Shown piece by piece: positions 1 through 7,504 of a DNA stretch of 64,000 bases. The stretch comes from Desmonostoc vinosum HA7617-LM4. Its GTDB lineage: Bacteria; Cyanobacteriota; Cyanobacteriia; Cyanobacteriales; Nostocaceae. Location of the stretch: contig JAHHHC010000033.1 in the NCBI GenBank assembly GCA_019359515.1, forward strand, positions 1-64,000. Reading direction: 5' to 3'. The number at the start of each line of letters is the position of its first letter. Position 1 is the stretch's first letter. Both the position numbers and the translations under genes were made by a program. The notes beneath the pieces were generated by a model. That model searched no databases and was not told the DNA's origin. It saw nothing but the letters and a program-made list of their open reading frames with translations.

Positions 1-2
1 TA

Positions 3-113
3 GTGCAAACCTGTCGCCGTCAAGGTCGGTCTGTGATTGATTTCTTTGTACAAGCACTACTGGCTGATTCTATTAATTATCAGTCTCGCCCGTCTCTACT
101 TCCTAACTATTAG
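3..113 (+). pseudogene. IS66-type transposase C-terminal fragment
   Basis: The frame is open from the window edge and ends at TAG. It encodes 36 residues that start VQTCRRQGRSVIDFF and end PSLLPNY, which resembles the conserved extreme C-terminus of IS66-family transposases. The rest of the gene lies outside the window, so it cannot be told whether the element is intact. The accessory patch that follows, with other insertion-sequence scars, fits a mobile-element border. Confidence 0.6.
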
Positions 114-283
114 ACCTGAATCCTTACACTGTTTCTAACCCGAAAAACGACCAAAAATCACCAAAGCCCACATTACAAGCGCAGCAAGTCAGCACCTTCT
201 TAAACGAGGCAGATTACTACGACTACGAAGCAGAATTGGCACAAGAAAAGTCAGACTACTATCACTTACGGTACGGGTACTAA
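107..283 (+). CDS. Small hypothetical ORF, probably lacking its 5' end
   Basis: This frame is open from the stop at 104-106 to TAA at 281-283 and encodes a polar peptide ending in YYHLRYGY. No ATG, GTG or TTG starts it; the only near candidate is a CTG at 116. It lies just after the IS66 end and before the Gp157-like gene, so a 5' truncation by the IS is plausible. The composition (many Tyr, Asp, Glu, Lys) looks like real protein, but no family was recognised. Confidence 0.3.
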   Translation, partial: LLDLNPYTVSNPKNDQKSPKPTLQAQQVSTFLNEADYYDYEAELAQEKSDYYHLRYGY

Positions 284-366
284 ATTCAATCTTCAAGCAT
301 CAACTCTTCTTAGTCAATAACTAGTAGTAGTTACTTGCTACTAGTTTTTTATATCAAAAGTAAATC

Positions 367-786
367 ATGACTCAAGCAATTGAACGCGAAATCAATCAAC
401 TCACACTCAAAGAGTTAAGCCTAGATGCTGCTAAACTTTGGTCACAGATAGAAGAAGCAAGCGAGTTAGGAGAAGACGGTAAGGTAGAACAACTCGTACA
501 AGAACTTATGGGTGTTCAAGATGGTATCGAAACCAAAATCGATGCGATCGCCGCTTTAGTTGACCAGTTAAATCTTGACCTTGAAACTTGGGAGGAAAGA
601 AAAGCGCGAGTAGCCGAACTCCATAACCAGGTAATCTCACGTCGTAAAACTCAACTTGAACAAATCAAGCGCACCCTCATCCACCTACACGAGATTGGAT
701 TGATCAATGACAAAAACATTGGTAAGGAAAGGGTAATTGAAATCAGGGATAATCCACCCAAAGACGCTGGGAGGAAGGGGGTTTAG
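367..786 (+). pseudogene. Siphovirus Gp157-like coiled-coil protein, 3' truncated
   Basis: The ORF encodes 139 residues, mostly charged helix. The order of features matches the siphovirus Gp157 family: N-terminal LKELSLDAAKLWSQIEE, a central segment around DGIETKIDAIAALVDQL, and VIEIRDNPPK near the end. The family normally continues after the DNPP region, but here the frame runs into IS630-like sequence from about 750. The last 10 or so residues are therefore foreign and the native C-terminus is lost. Gp157-like proteins occur on phages and plasmids, which marks this patch as mobile-derived. The ATG follows an AT-rich leader. Confidence 0.6.
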
Positions 787-1270
787 GCGGTCTGTGGGAA
801 GCCCCAGGACGAGGAGCAAAACCAAAGTGGCAAGCCTCAGATTTGGAGTATCTGACGGACTGTTTAGAGCACGAACCCCGTACCTACAATAGTCTTTGAA
901 CTCAAGTATCTCGATGAAGCCGGGTTCTGCCTCTGGAGTCCAGTGAGTTATAGCTATAGTCGAACAGGCGTGCAGAAGCGGATGGAACAAACCTCCAATC
1001 GTTATGGCAACCGGATTAGCATATTGAGACTGTGGCAACCGGGAGAACGGTTTGAGTATGCCTTAGCGCAAGGTGGTTTCAAGGGCGAGAGTTACATTCA
1101 GGTGATCGATTGGCTGGCAGACAAAGCTGCCCAAACCTTGGCTCAAACGGGTCGTCTCACGGTTGTTGTCCAGGACAATGGCTCTCTCCATACCAGTCTG
1201 TTGGTGCGTCAACAGTGGGCACGTTGGCAGGAGCAAGGCTTATTCATTTTCTTTTTACCTTCCTATTGTT
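750..1270 (+). pseudogene. IS630-family transposase remnant with internal deletion
   Basis: Two IS630-like blocks are visible in different frames. Positions 765-892 encode GGLWEAPGRGAKPKW and then a region ending EPRTYNS, the N-terminal region of the transposase. After a deletion and frame change, positions 899-1270 encode LKYLDEAGFCLWSP (first catalytic Asp region), VVVQDNGSLHTS (second catalytic motif) and FIFFLPSYCSE. The linker between the blocks and the final catalytic Glu segment are missing, so it cannot be active. It interrupts the Gp157-like gene upstream and fuses in frame to a DUF2500 gene downstream. Confidence 0.75.
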
Positions 1271-1563
1271 CGGAAATTGTAGGAATCTTTATTCTGATAA
1301 TAGTTTCCTTAATCACAACTTTCATCCGCAATGCTTCCTCACCTAGCCTTGCCAGAGAAGCCCGCGTTGTTGGCAAGCGTTTGGACATCTCAGGTGGGAA
1401 AAGTGGATCTTCTACCTATTACTACGCGACTTTTGAATTTCCTGATGGAAGCCGTGAGGAATTTGGTGTGGGTTCCAAAATTTATGGGATGTTGGTAGAA
1501 GGAGACTTGGGGACACTGCACTCTCAAGGAACCTATGTGTGGGAATTTAATCGGCGAATTTGA
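1271..1563 (+). pseudogene. DUF2500-like membrane protein, 5' end replaced by IS630 sequence
   Basis: After FLPSYCSE the frame continues with a hydrophobic helix (IVGIFILIIVSLITTF) and a soluble domain with the features of DUF2500: AREARVVGKRLDISGG, then STYYYATFEF, then a stretch ending in GDLGTLHSQG. DUF2500 proteins are about 110-residue membrane-anchored proteins of unknown function. The native start codon is gone. The frame now extends upstream to a GTG at 943 inside the transposase remnant, so any product would be a 206-residue chimera. The body of the domain looks intact. Confidence 0.6.
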
Positions 1564-1657
1564 AAACCTCTTAGCATCAGTATCTCGGCTAATTACACAT
1601 AATCCTTGAGTCCAAAGTACAATGGATGCAGTTCATTATCAAATCCCTATAATAGCC

Positions 1658-1888
1658 ATGACACTTGAAAATCTTGAGGCTGAAGTCCTTTCGCTTCCGA
1701 GAGACTCTCAAGCAACATTATTAGCTCGGCTCTTGGAGCATTTGGGTCAAAGCAATGAAATTGATCGAGAAGTCGCATCTGTCTGGGCTGAGGAAGCTGA
1801 ACTACGCGATCAGGCAATGGATGATGGGCAAACTGTCGGAGTTCCTGCTCAACAAGTGTTTCAGCGAATTCGTGCGTCTTTGCAATGA
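1658..1888 (+). CDS. Addiction-module antitoxin (TIGR02574-like)
   Basis: This 76-residue acidic protein begins MTLENLEAEVLSLP and has the pattern of the putative addiction-module component family that partners ParE/RelE toxins (LPRDSQATLLARLLEHL, then a VWAEEAELRDQAM helix). An upstream ATG at 1622 would add 12 residues; the ATG at 1658 fits family length better. Its stop overlaps the toxin start by four bases (ATGA at 1885), the usual translational coupling of such pairs. Toxin-antitoxin pairs of this kind usually repress their own promoter, which is inferred here and not visible. Confidence 0.75.
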   Translation: MTLENLEAEVLSLPRDSQATLLARLLEHLGQSNEIDREVASVWAEEAELRDQAMDDGQTVGVPAQQVFQRIRASLQ

Positions 1889-2181
1889 GAAACGTTGTAT
1901 TTCATCCACTAGCAGAACAAGAGTTGCTTGATGCCGCGACCTATTACGAGGAGCAAAGACTTGGGCTTGGGCTAGAGTACCTAGAAGAAGTAGAACACGC
2001 AGTCAACTTCCTCACACGATACCCTGAAGCAGGTTCCAAAGTTCGAGGTTCTGTGCGTCGTCTAACTTTACCCAAGTTCCCCTACTCTTTGCTGTATCGT
2101 ATGTTGGAAAATGATCAGATTCGTATTTTGGCAGTGGCGCACCACAAGCGTAGACCACAATACTGGCTTGATCGAGAGTAG
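1885..2181 (+). CDS. ParE/RelE-family toxin
   Basis: This 98-residue protein has the ParE/RelE pattern: VVFHPLAEQELLDAATYY at the N-terminus, RYPEAGSKVRGSVRRLTL in the middle, then FPYSLLYRMLENDQIRILAVAHHKRRPQYW. The conserved Arg of the central strand and the C-terminal HxxRxPxYW segment are present. ParE proteins target gyrase and RelE proteins cleave mRNA; sequence alone does not decide, though this subgroup is usually annotated as RelE/ParE. It overlaps the antitoxin by four bases and is followed directly by an attC-like palindrome. Confidence 0.8.
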   Translation: MRNVVFHPLAEQELLDAATYYEEQRLGLGLEYLEEVEHAVNFLTRYPEAGSKVRGSVRRLTLPKFPYSLLYRMLENDQIRILAVAHHKRRPQYWLDRE

Positions 2182-2189
2182 TTGGCGGC

Positions 2190-2300
2190 GGTCTAACAAT
2201 GCGTTGGTGCGGACGGAACGAAGGTTATCGGTGAGCGTTCGAGGTTATCTGCCGCCGCACAACTTCACCGTTATGTCGCCTCAGTTTTCGGTGAGGACGC
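2190..2300 (+). repeat. attC-like imperfect palindrome, copy 1
   Basis: The element starts GTCTAACAATGCG and ends near CACCGTTATGTC, the layout of integron attC sites (CTAACA...CGTTATG outer cores). Inner arms GTTGGTGCGGACGG and CCGCCGCACAACTT pair imperfectly. The centre contains AAGGTTATCGGTGAGCG and GAGGTTATCTGC, both shared with the copy at 3188. The 3' core does not match the strict GTTRRRY consensus, so functional recombination is unproven. It sits 9 bases after the ParE/RelE toxin stop. Confidence 0.55.
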
Positions 2301-2394
2301 ATTTCAAGACTATTGGTGAGGTACCTACAGCTAGAGCCTAAGCAATAGTTTTAGTTGCCAAAAAATCTTTTCAATTTTTACTGGAACAATTGAC

Positions 2395-2535
2395 ATGGAT
2401 TTACAAGGTCTGAAGTGGACTAAAAACGTGAGGCGTGGTGATGGTGCGTGGGCGTATTCACAATTTAAAGTTTCTGATCTGTTTAAACGAGCTTGCCCAC
2501 TTTTAGACAACGTTGGGATGATGATGGCGGTTTAG
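2395..2535 (+). CDS. Small hypothetical ORF (46 aa)
   Basis: An ATG frame encodes MDLQGLKWTKNVRRGDGAW, followed by a 27-residue tail ending in NVGMMMAV. It lies between the first attC-like palindrome and the second toxin-antitoxin pair, where a short cassette-like gene would be expected. There is no convincing ribosome-binding site and no family was recognised. It may be a real cassette ORF or a fragment. Confidence 0.25.
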   Translation: MDLQGLKWTKNVRRGDGAWAYSQFKVSDLFKRACPLLDNVGMMMAV

Positions 2536-2638
2536 GAGGGTTTCAAACCTACATCCAGAATTTATTGGCGTTGTCAAGCGATGGCTGAGATGCCTGCTAA
2601 GCCCGTGTTATGCTATCAGCAGGTATAAGGAAACGGCT

Positions 2639-2830
2639 ATGACTGCTTTAGTACAAAAACTTTTAGATACCTTCGACCGCTTGACAGACTCAGAACGGTT
2701 AGATTTGGTATTAGAGATTCTGAAGCGGACAGTTTATCTAGATTTTCCACCATTATCTGATGAAGATTTAGTTCTGAACGCTGAGGAACTTTTTCTAGAA
2801 TTGGATGAGCAGGAATCCCTGTATGAGTAG
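2639..2830 (+). CDS. Putative antitoxin of a MazF/PemK module
   Basis: This 63-residue acidic protein (MTALVQKLLDTFDRLTDSE, ending in LDEQESLYE) has a helical N-terminus and an Asp/Glu-rich tail. It precedes a PemK/MazF-type toxin and overlaps it by eight bases. It is not a classical AbrB- or RHH-fold MazE by eye. The role as antitoxin is inferred from size, charge and position. A likely ribosome-binding site (TAAGGAAACGGCT) precedes the ATG. Confidence 0.6.
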   Translation: MTALVQKLLDTFDRLTDSERLDLVLEILKRTVYLDFPPLSDEDLVLNAEELFLELDEQESLYE

Positions 2831-3167
2831 CCCTGAGCGGGGTGAAGTTTGGCTAGTTGATCTGGGTTATGTAGCGAAAGTCAGACCATGTTTGGTAATC
2901 AGTATTCCTGCTCTTAATCAAGATCGTGCATTAGCGACTCTAATTCCGCACACAACAAGTCTACGCGGTTCAAGGTTTGAGGTGCAAATCAAAATTAAGT
3001 TTCTTCGAGAAGGAGCCTTTGACGTACAAAACGTAATCACAATTCCTTATGCAAAGCTTTTACGCAAGTTGGGCAGTTTGACATCCGAGCAAATGGTAGA
3101 AGTTGAGGATGTGCTGCTTTTCTGGTTAGGATTTGAAGAAACCGATCCTGAAGAAGGCGAAGAATAG
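2823..3167 (+). CDS. PemK/MazF-family mRNA interferase toxin
   Basis: The protein (114 residues from MSSPERGEVWLVDLGY) shows the MazF/PemK fold markers: RGEVWLVDLG at the start, KVRPCLVISIPALN for the second strand with the conserved RP, then ATLIPHTT, FDVQNVITIPYAKL and a final helix LTSEQMVEVEDVLLFWLG. The family cleaves mRNA at short sequences. A start six codons upstream is possible, but the ATG at 2823 gives the usual eight-base overlap with the antitoxin. It is followed by a second attC-like palindrome. Confidence 0.85.
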   Translation: MSSPERGEVWLVDLGYVAKVRPCLVISIPALNQDRALATLIPHTTSLRGSRFEVQIKIKFLREGAFDVQNVITIPYAKLLRKLGSLTSEQMVEVEDVLLFWLGFEETDPEEGEE

Positions 3168-3187
3168 CCAATGTGCTGGCTGTGACG

Positions 3188-3299
3188 GCAACATAACAAC
3201 CCCAATGCACCCGACCGCGAGGGTTATCTGTAAGCGTTCAAGGTTATCTGCGGCGGGTGATTGGGAACGTTATGCGGCTTCGGTTATCGGTAAGGACGG
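3188..3299 (+). repeat. attC-like imperfect palindrome, copy 2
   Basis: The arms CATAACAACCCCAATGCACC and GGTGATTGGGAACGTTATG are near-perfect reverse complements, and CCGACCGC pairs imperfectly with GCGGCGGG further in. The central GAGGGTTATCTGTAAGCG and AAGGTTATCTGC, and the tail CGGTTATCGGTAAGGACG, match the copy at 2190. The two copies flank the 2395-3167 segment like cassette boundaries. No integrase gene is present in the window. Confidence 0.55.
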
Positions 3300-3442
3300 T
3301 TTTTGAAAATCATCGATTGAGACAATCGGTGGCAGAGCAAGATTCCGATAAAATCCAGTAAGAATTGTCCACAAGTTTGAAAGCTAGCTGAACTAGAATC
3401 TAGAGAGTAATTTCAAAGTGCTGTAACTCAGGAGCGCAAAGT

Positions 3443-3511
3443 ATGAGTTCAATGGCTGGTAAGGTTGCAATTGTGACAGGCGCAAGTTCGGGTATTGGTC
3501 GTGCCACCGCG
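3443..3511 (+). pseudogene. Short-chain dehydrogenase 5' fragment
   Basis: From ATG the frame reads MAGKVAIVTGASSGIGRATA, the start of an SDR-type oxidoreductase with the complete cofactor-binding TGxxxGIG motif. The reading frame then runs into sequence that is the reverse complement of an IS630 N-terminus and stops at TAG within seven codons. The rest of the dehydrogenase is absent from the window, so only the first 24 or so residues survive. Confidence 0.85.
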
Positions 3512-3787
3512 ATTGCAAATATTATCTACTAGTGGTTGTGTTCCTTGGTTTAACCGTCTGCGATCGCCTAATCCTTCTACGCCCAACTCGTTGTATCTTT
3601 TTACCAATGCGTACATCCATGTCCTACTGTAGCCTGTGATTTCCTCTACTTCTTCGGTTTTTCTTCCTTGTGCTAATAACCAGATAATCTGATACTAACG
3701 GCTTTCTATCCCATCTTTAGCTTGACGGTAACTTTTTTCTAGCTCTTCTGGACTCAGATGTGCGGCTACACTAATTCGTTTCGGCAT
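3511..3787 (-). pseudogene. IS630-family transposase N-terminal fragment with stop
   Basis: Read from the ATG at 3785-3787, the frame gives MPKRISVAAHLSPEELEKSY and, after one in-frame stop, YQIIWLLAQGRKTEEV, ITGYSRTWMYALVKRYNELG and GLGDRRRLNQGTQPL. This is the helix-turn-helix half of an IS630-type transposase. The catalytic half is missing, and the stop after GIESR destroys the frame. It interrupts the dehydrogenase to the left and abuts the TnpB fragment to the right. Confidence 0.75.
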
Positions 3788-3837
3788 TGCTCATATTTGC
3801 ACTCACCACTTTTATCGTAAGCGATTATCCGGACAAT

Positions 3838-4218
3838 GAACTTACCTCAAGGTTTGATGTGTTGTGCTTTGAGACACTTAATCTCAAAGGAATGCATCGT
3901 CTTTGGGGACGCAAGGTTTCAGATTTAGCCTTTGGTGAGTTTCTACAAATTCTAGAATGGGTTGCCAAGAAGAAACATAAACAAGTGGTATTCGTGGATC
4001 AGTGGTATCCATCTACTAAGACTTGTTCTAGTTGCGGTCATGTTTTAGAAAGTTTAGATTTGTCCATTAGAGAGTGGCGTTGCCCGTCCTGTCAATCAGT
4101 TAATGGAAGGGATGAGAACGCTAGTCGCAATATTTGTGCAGTCGGGGCATCGACTGTTAGGTTAGGTGAAAAACGCGGTCTTGAGGGAAACCCTCAAAGA
4201 GCGATTTTGAACCCGTAG
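3838..4218 (+). pseudogene. TnpB C-terminal fragment (IS200/IS605 group)
   Basis: The frame encodes DVLCFETLNLKGMHRLWG (the RuvC-II Glu region), the Cys4 zinc finger CSSCGHVLESLDLSIREWRC followed by CPSC, and the terminal RuvC segment NGRDENASRNICAVGAS. TnpB is the RNA-guided nuclease carried by IS200/IS605 elements. The N-terminal two thirds, including the first catalytic Asp, is missing, so the protein cannot be active. The open frame starts further up at 3787 but resembles TnpB only from about 3838. Confidence 0.8.
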
Positions 4219-4254
4219 GGTGATGTCAGTCGGGCTATGCCTGCAATTGCTGTT

Positions 4255-4306
4255 TGAGCCTAGAATCCCCGAATTTAACGAAGTGGATTCGGGGGAGTAT
4301 GTCAAG
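4255..4306 (+). mobile_element. Right end of the IS200/IS605-type element
   Basis: After the TnpB fragment a hairpin TCCCCGAAT / ATTCGGGGGA with a loop of about 15 nt is followed by GAGTATGTCAA. Such a subterminal hairpin is the form of IS200/IS605 right ends, and in intact elements this stretch also supplies the guide-RNA scaffold. The end lies about 45 bases upstream of the next gene's chosen start. Confidence 0.6.
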
Positions 4307-4349
4307 AGTTATTATTGGTCTGAGCCTACAAATTATACAAAAACCGCCA

Positions 4350-5753
4350 ATGTCAGACACTGCTCAAGGCATTCCTGGTGTGCCAGATTTGACACATCCA
4401 ACCGAATTATTACAATTTGGAGATCAAGTACTTAAGGGTTCTCTATTACTAGTATTTTTAGTCCTCGCTTTAGGAGTTGCGATCGCTCTGATAAGTTTTT
4501 CTCTACGTCGCCATCAACCGGAACAGGAGGTGTTTATTGGCGAGTGGGCAATTCGTTATTCGCAGCTGTTGCGGGGATTGCAGCATTTGACTTTAATACT
4601 AATTCTATTAGTGCCGGGATTCTTTCTTTGTTCAACTTTAAGCAATCGCTACCACAACTGGGAACAGGCAAAAGTGACTCAAGTTGCTGAAAGTGTTGCT
4701 GGTGAGAGGTTGGAACAGTTTGTACCTCAAGTACGCTACGTTACTCAAGAGGCGTATACATATAACACTCAAGTTAATGGCAAGCTAGTTAAAGTAAATG
4801 ATACGCGAGACGTTACCCGTTACTTGACGCTGGCTGGTTCGCAAATTCAAGTCAAGCTTGACCAAAGTATAGATGTGCAAAATCGAGCTTCTATTTACCG
4901 CATCGACTATACTGCCGAATATAAAGTTGTTAACCAACTCCGCGATATTACTAATTTTTTCTTTGAAGTCCCACCACCTAATGGCTACTCGCTACTAGCT
5001 AGCTACAAAGTAGAGCGTGATAAAACTAGGCTACAACAAACCAATCCCGGAGACTATGGTTTTCCTTTCCGCTTACAACCGGGGCAAGAAACTAGCTTTC
5101 AAGTCACCTATCAAGCTCAAGGCGGGCCACGCTGGGTTTACAATGCAGCAGGACAATTACTTTCTAACTTTCGCCTGACGGCAATTGCCAATTTTGCACC
5201 AGCCGATTTTGCTAGTGGAATTGTACCCAGTGAGATTAAAGGTGATGGACGCAGCACTCAATTTACTTGGGTGTTTGATGATAACGTTTCTGTCAAAAAT
5301 CCCTTTGGAGTGTTTACTAATACTACTCCCATTCGTGACACAGGGATAATCCCTCGGCTTTTATTGCTAGCACCCGCATTATTTTTGTGGTGGATACTTC
5401 TATTGTACTTGTCGCTACCAATGAATCTTAAAAATGTGGCGATCGCTGGAGGTATATTCTTTGCTTGTTTATTGAGTTTGACTTATCTGAGCCGATTAAT
5501 CAATGCCCCATTAGCTTGGACAATGATTTCCATCATCTTACTAGCCCTGTCATGGGGATTAGGATCAAATCGTCGTGCTTCCTTGGCTGTGATGATCTGT
5601 ACTATTGCTGGTGCAGTGCTACCCGTCTTTGGATTGCTGGTTCCATTCAGCGGTCTTACCCTCAGCTTAGCAGGTCTTCTTTGTGCTATTTGGCTAGCAG
5701 TGCGTCACTGGTATAGCTGGCAAAGTTTACATTCAGAAGATAGATCTATTTAA
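4350..5753 (+). CDS. Conserved cyanobacterial membrane protein of unknown function
   Basis: From the ATG at 4350 this gives 467 residues. The longer frame from 4254 is rejected because it runs through the IS right end. Visible layout: helix 1 (SLLLVFLVLALGVAIALISF), helix 2 (LTLILILLVPGFFLC), a soluble region of about 230 residues rich in beta-strand with several QTxYxA-type segments, then a C-terminal bundle of about five helices. I do not recognise an enzymatic motif. The large domain between helices 2 and 3 is probably extracytoplasmic, but this is inference. Confidence 0.7.
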   Translation: MSDTAQGIPGVPDLTHPTELLQFGDQVLKGSLLLVFLVLALGVAIALISFSLRRHQPEQEVFIGEWAIRYSQLLRGLQHLTLILILLVPGFFLCSTLSNRYHNWEQAKVTQVAESVAGERLEQFVPQVRYVTQEAYTYNTQVNGKLVKVNDTRDVTRYLTLAGSQIQVKLDQSIDVQNRASIYRIDYTAEYKVVNQLRDITNFFFEVPPPNGYSLLASYKVERDKTRLQQTNPGDYGFPFRLQPGQETSFQVTYQAQGGPRWVYNAAGQLLSNFRLTAIANFAPADFASGIVPSEIKGDGRSTQFTWVFDDNVSVKNPFGVFTNTTPIRDTGIIPRLLLLAPALFLWWILLLYLSLPMNLKNVAIAGGIFFACLLSLTYLSRLINAPLAWTMISIILLALSWGLGSNRRASLAVMICTIAGAVLPVFGLLVPFSGLTLSLAGLLCAIWLAVRHWYSWQSLHSEDRSI

Positions 5754-6622
5754 GTCTTTGAGCAAACAAATATCTTACCTCTGGTGCTTGTATTGTAAAT
5801 AACAGTTTATCTGCTATACGTGTAAAAATAAATATTAATTTTCTACATAAGAATAACCAATCCAAAACGTAGATTGTAAACTTTTTACTAAGTTACATCA
5901 CCGGAAACATTTCTTTAAATACCTTTGTTGTGAGTTTGTTATCCTCAACTAAAGGGTTTAAAACTTCTAAGTCTGTACACAGCATCAGTTTCAGGCAGGG
6001 TAACAGTCCCTGTTTGAAACGTCTTTAGTTTTGATTTTGAGTTGTACCTTGATGCCCTAGAAGCGCAACTTAAATTTTGAATTTTTAATCAGGTGATGTC
6101 AGAAAGCAATGTAATTTTTTCATGAAGAACTCGGATTATTATTGCTCTTTTAGTTGACTACTGTCAGTATGTATTTGTGTGTAAAAAATCAATAGTAAGT
6201 CTCGGTTAGCAGGGGGTTGATTAAGAATGTGAAGGGTAGAGTACTTGAGTGTATGTACTTTTGCCAAATGCGTTACTACTGTAAAGCTTTATATACCAAG
6301 AGTTGATATACGTGTATTCATACAAGCATGGGTTGAGCTATGTAAGCGGTGTCCAGTGACAAGCCACTTCCCGTCTACACACCGAAACAAACTTTTGGCA
6401 GCGATACACAACTCACCTGACAAATTCTTTCCGAGACTTAAAAGCTCAATGCCATTAAAACCGACTGAAAGTTTAAAATTTTTAGTCTACATCAAATCGT
6501 GGTAAGACACGCCTTCAGGGGTGTATGTGCCAGGTTTTGTCTTGGCGGGAGGGCAGCTTTCGCAGACCTTTGTAAAAGATCTAATCAACTTGTTGAATTT
6601 TATTGTTGGAGAAACCAGACCA
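5754..6622 (+). other. Intergenic region with one hairpin, no convincing gene
   Basis: This gap of about 870 bp is AT-rich. A long hairpin GTTTCA-GGCAGGG...CCCTG-TTTGAAAC lies at 5988-6020; a T-rich tail follows loosely, so it may be a terminator for the membrane protein. A short hairpin (ACACGCC...GGGTGT) lies at about 6508-6525 in the probable leader of the PEP-CTERM gene. An 86-codon ORF at 6245-6505 has no coding character. Nothing else was seen. Confidence 0.5.
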
Positions 6623-7264
6623 ATGTTTAGTACCGCACTTTTGAAAAGGTTAACGCAAGCCACTGCCACCGCAGCAGTTGGTGTTGCGATGTTTGCTGCT
6701 GTGGGAAATGCTCCCGCTAGTGCCGTTACATTAAAAACTTACAACCTTGCTGGAACATTCGCACCTGAAGCTCTCCCAGCTTCTACTGGCCTCAGTACTG
6801 ACTTGGGAGGAGGTTCTTTAGAAGGAACTTTCACACTAGATAAAGATGCAGATCCAAGCAGTTCTTTGAAAAGCTGGACTGTGAAATTATTGAATTCTTC
6901 TGGCGACCTGGTGAAGACATTCTCTAATAGTCTGCCTGATGTTTTTTCCACTGGCTCTTTGGTGAGCAATAGCCTCAGATTTGGAGATGTCAGCACAGCA
7001 GGTGGTGCGCTTCAATCTGCTAACTTGGGATTACAGTTCCAAGAAGGTTTTAGTGGAACAGGTACAGGTGCTGGATTCTTCTCATACAATTCTTACTCTT
7101 TCAGTACTGGTGCGTCAACTGCTGGAGCGATCGCTCTAGCTTCGGTTACCTCGTCGGCATCGGGCGAACCCGTTCCCGAACCTTTCACCATCGGTGGTAC
7201 AGCCGTTGCTGGCGCTATGGGCTTCTGGCTCAAGCGTAAAAAGCAAGCTTCTAAAACAGCATAA
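6623..7264 (+). CDS. PEP-CTERM sorting-domain protein, exported
   Basis: This 213-residue protein starts MFSTALLKRLTQATATA with a signal peptide ending near ASA-VTLK (about residue 35). The mature part is Ser/Gly/Thr-rich and beta-type. The C-terminus is a PEP-CTERM sorting signal: VPEPFTIGGTAVAGAMGFW followed by the basic tail LKRKKQASKTA. Such proteins are processed by an exosortase and reach the cell surface or extracellular matrix. An upstream frame to 6521 exists, but the ATG at 6623 starts the signal peptide and follows TTGGAGAAACC. Specific function is unknown. Confidence 0.85.
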   Translation: MFSTALLKRLTQATATAAVGVAMFAAVGNAPASAVTLKTYNLAGTFAPEALPASTGLSTDLGGGSLEGTFTLDKDADPSSSLKSWTVKLLNSSGDLVKTFSNSLPDVFSTGSLVSNSLRFGDVSTAGGALQSANLGLQFQEGFSGTGTGAGFFSYNSYSFSTGASTAGAIALASVTSSASGEPVPEPFTIGGTAVAGAMGFWLKRKKQASKTA

Positions 7265-7280
7265 TTTCATTGCTAAAAAA

Positions 7281-7303
7281 AGGCACACTTGGTAGTGTGC
7301 CAC
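7281..7303 (+). terminator. Hairpin after the PEP-CTERM gene
   Basis: GGCACACT-TGGT-AGTGTGCC forms a perfect 8-bp stem preceded by seven A residues, about 17 bases after the stop. It lacks a strong T-run downstream on the + strand. Confidence 0.55.
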
Positions 7304-7326
7304 TGTTTAAAAGAATCTAAATACAC

Positions 7327-7364
7327 AAAGAGTTTCTTCTCTACACTGAGGAAACTCTTTTTTG
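7327..7364 (+). terminator. Rho-independent terminator
   Basis: AAAGAGTTTC and GAAACTCTTT form a 10-bp stem with a 14-nt loop, followed immediately by TTT. This is a classical intrinsic terminator for the PEP-CTERM gene. Confidence 0.8.
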
Positions 7365-7504
7365 TATTTATTACAGGTTCGACAACATATCATAACAGTC
7401 AAAGCTTTTTTATATTAAGAAAAAATACTTAAGAAACTAATTTTGAATTTTAGCAATCAAAGCTATGGTGAAGTATTTTACAGGCATTCCGGAAACAGTA
7501 GGTA

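Noticed and set aside
685-1038. 117-codon minus-strand ORF
   Set aside because: It is the antisense of the Gp157-like gene end and IS630 remnant, which have clear homology in the other strand.
2111-2341. 76-codon ORF after the ParE/RelE toxin
   Set aside because: It overlaps the toxin in another frame and reads through the attC-like palindrome.
6245-6505. 86-codon ORF before the PEP-CTERM gene
   Set aside because: No family resemblance, no ribosome-binding site, uneven composition and low predicted coding character.
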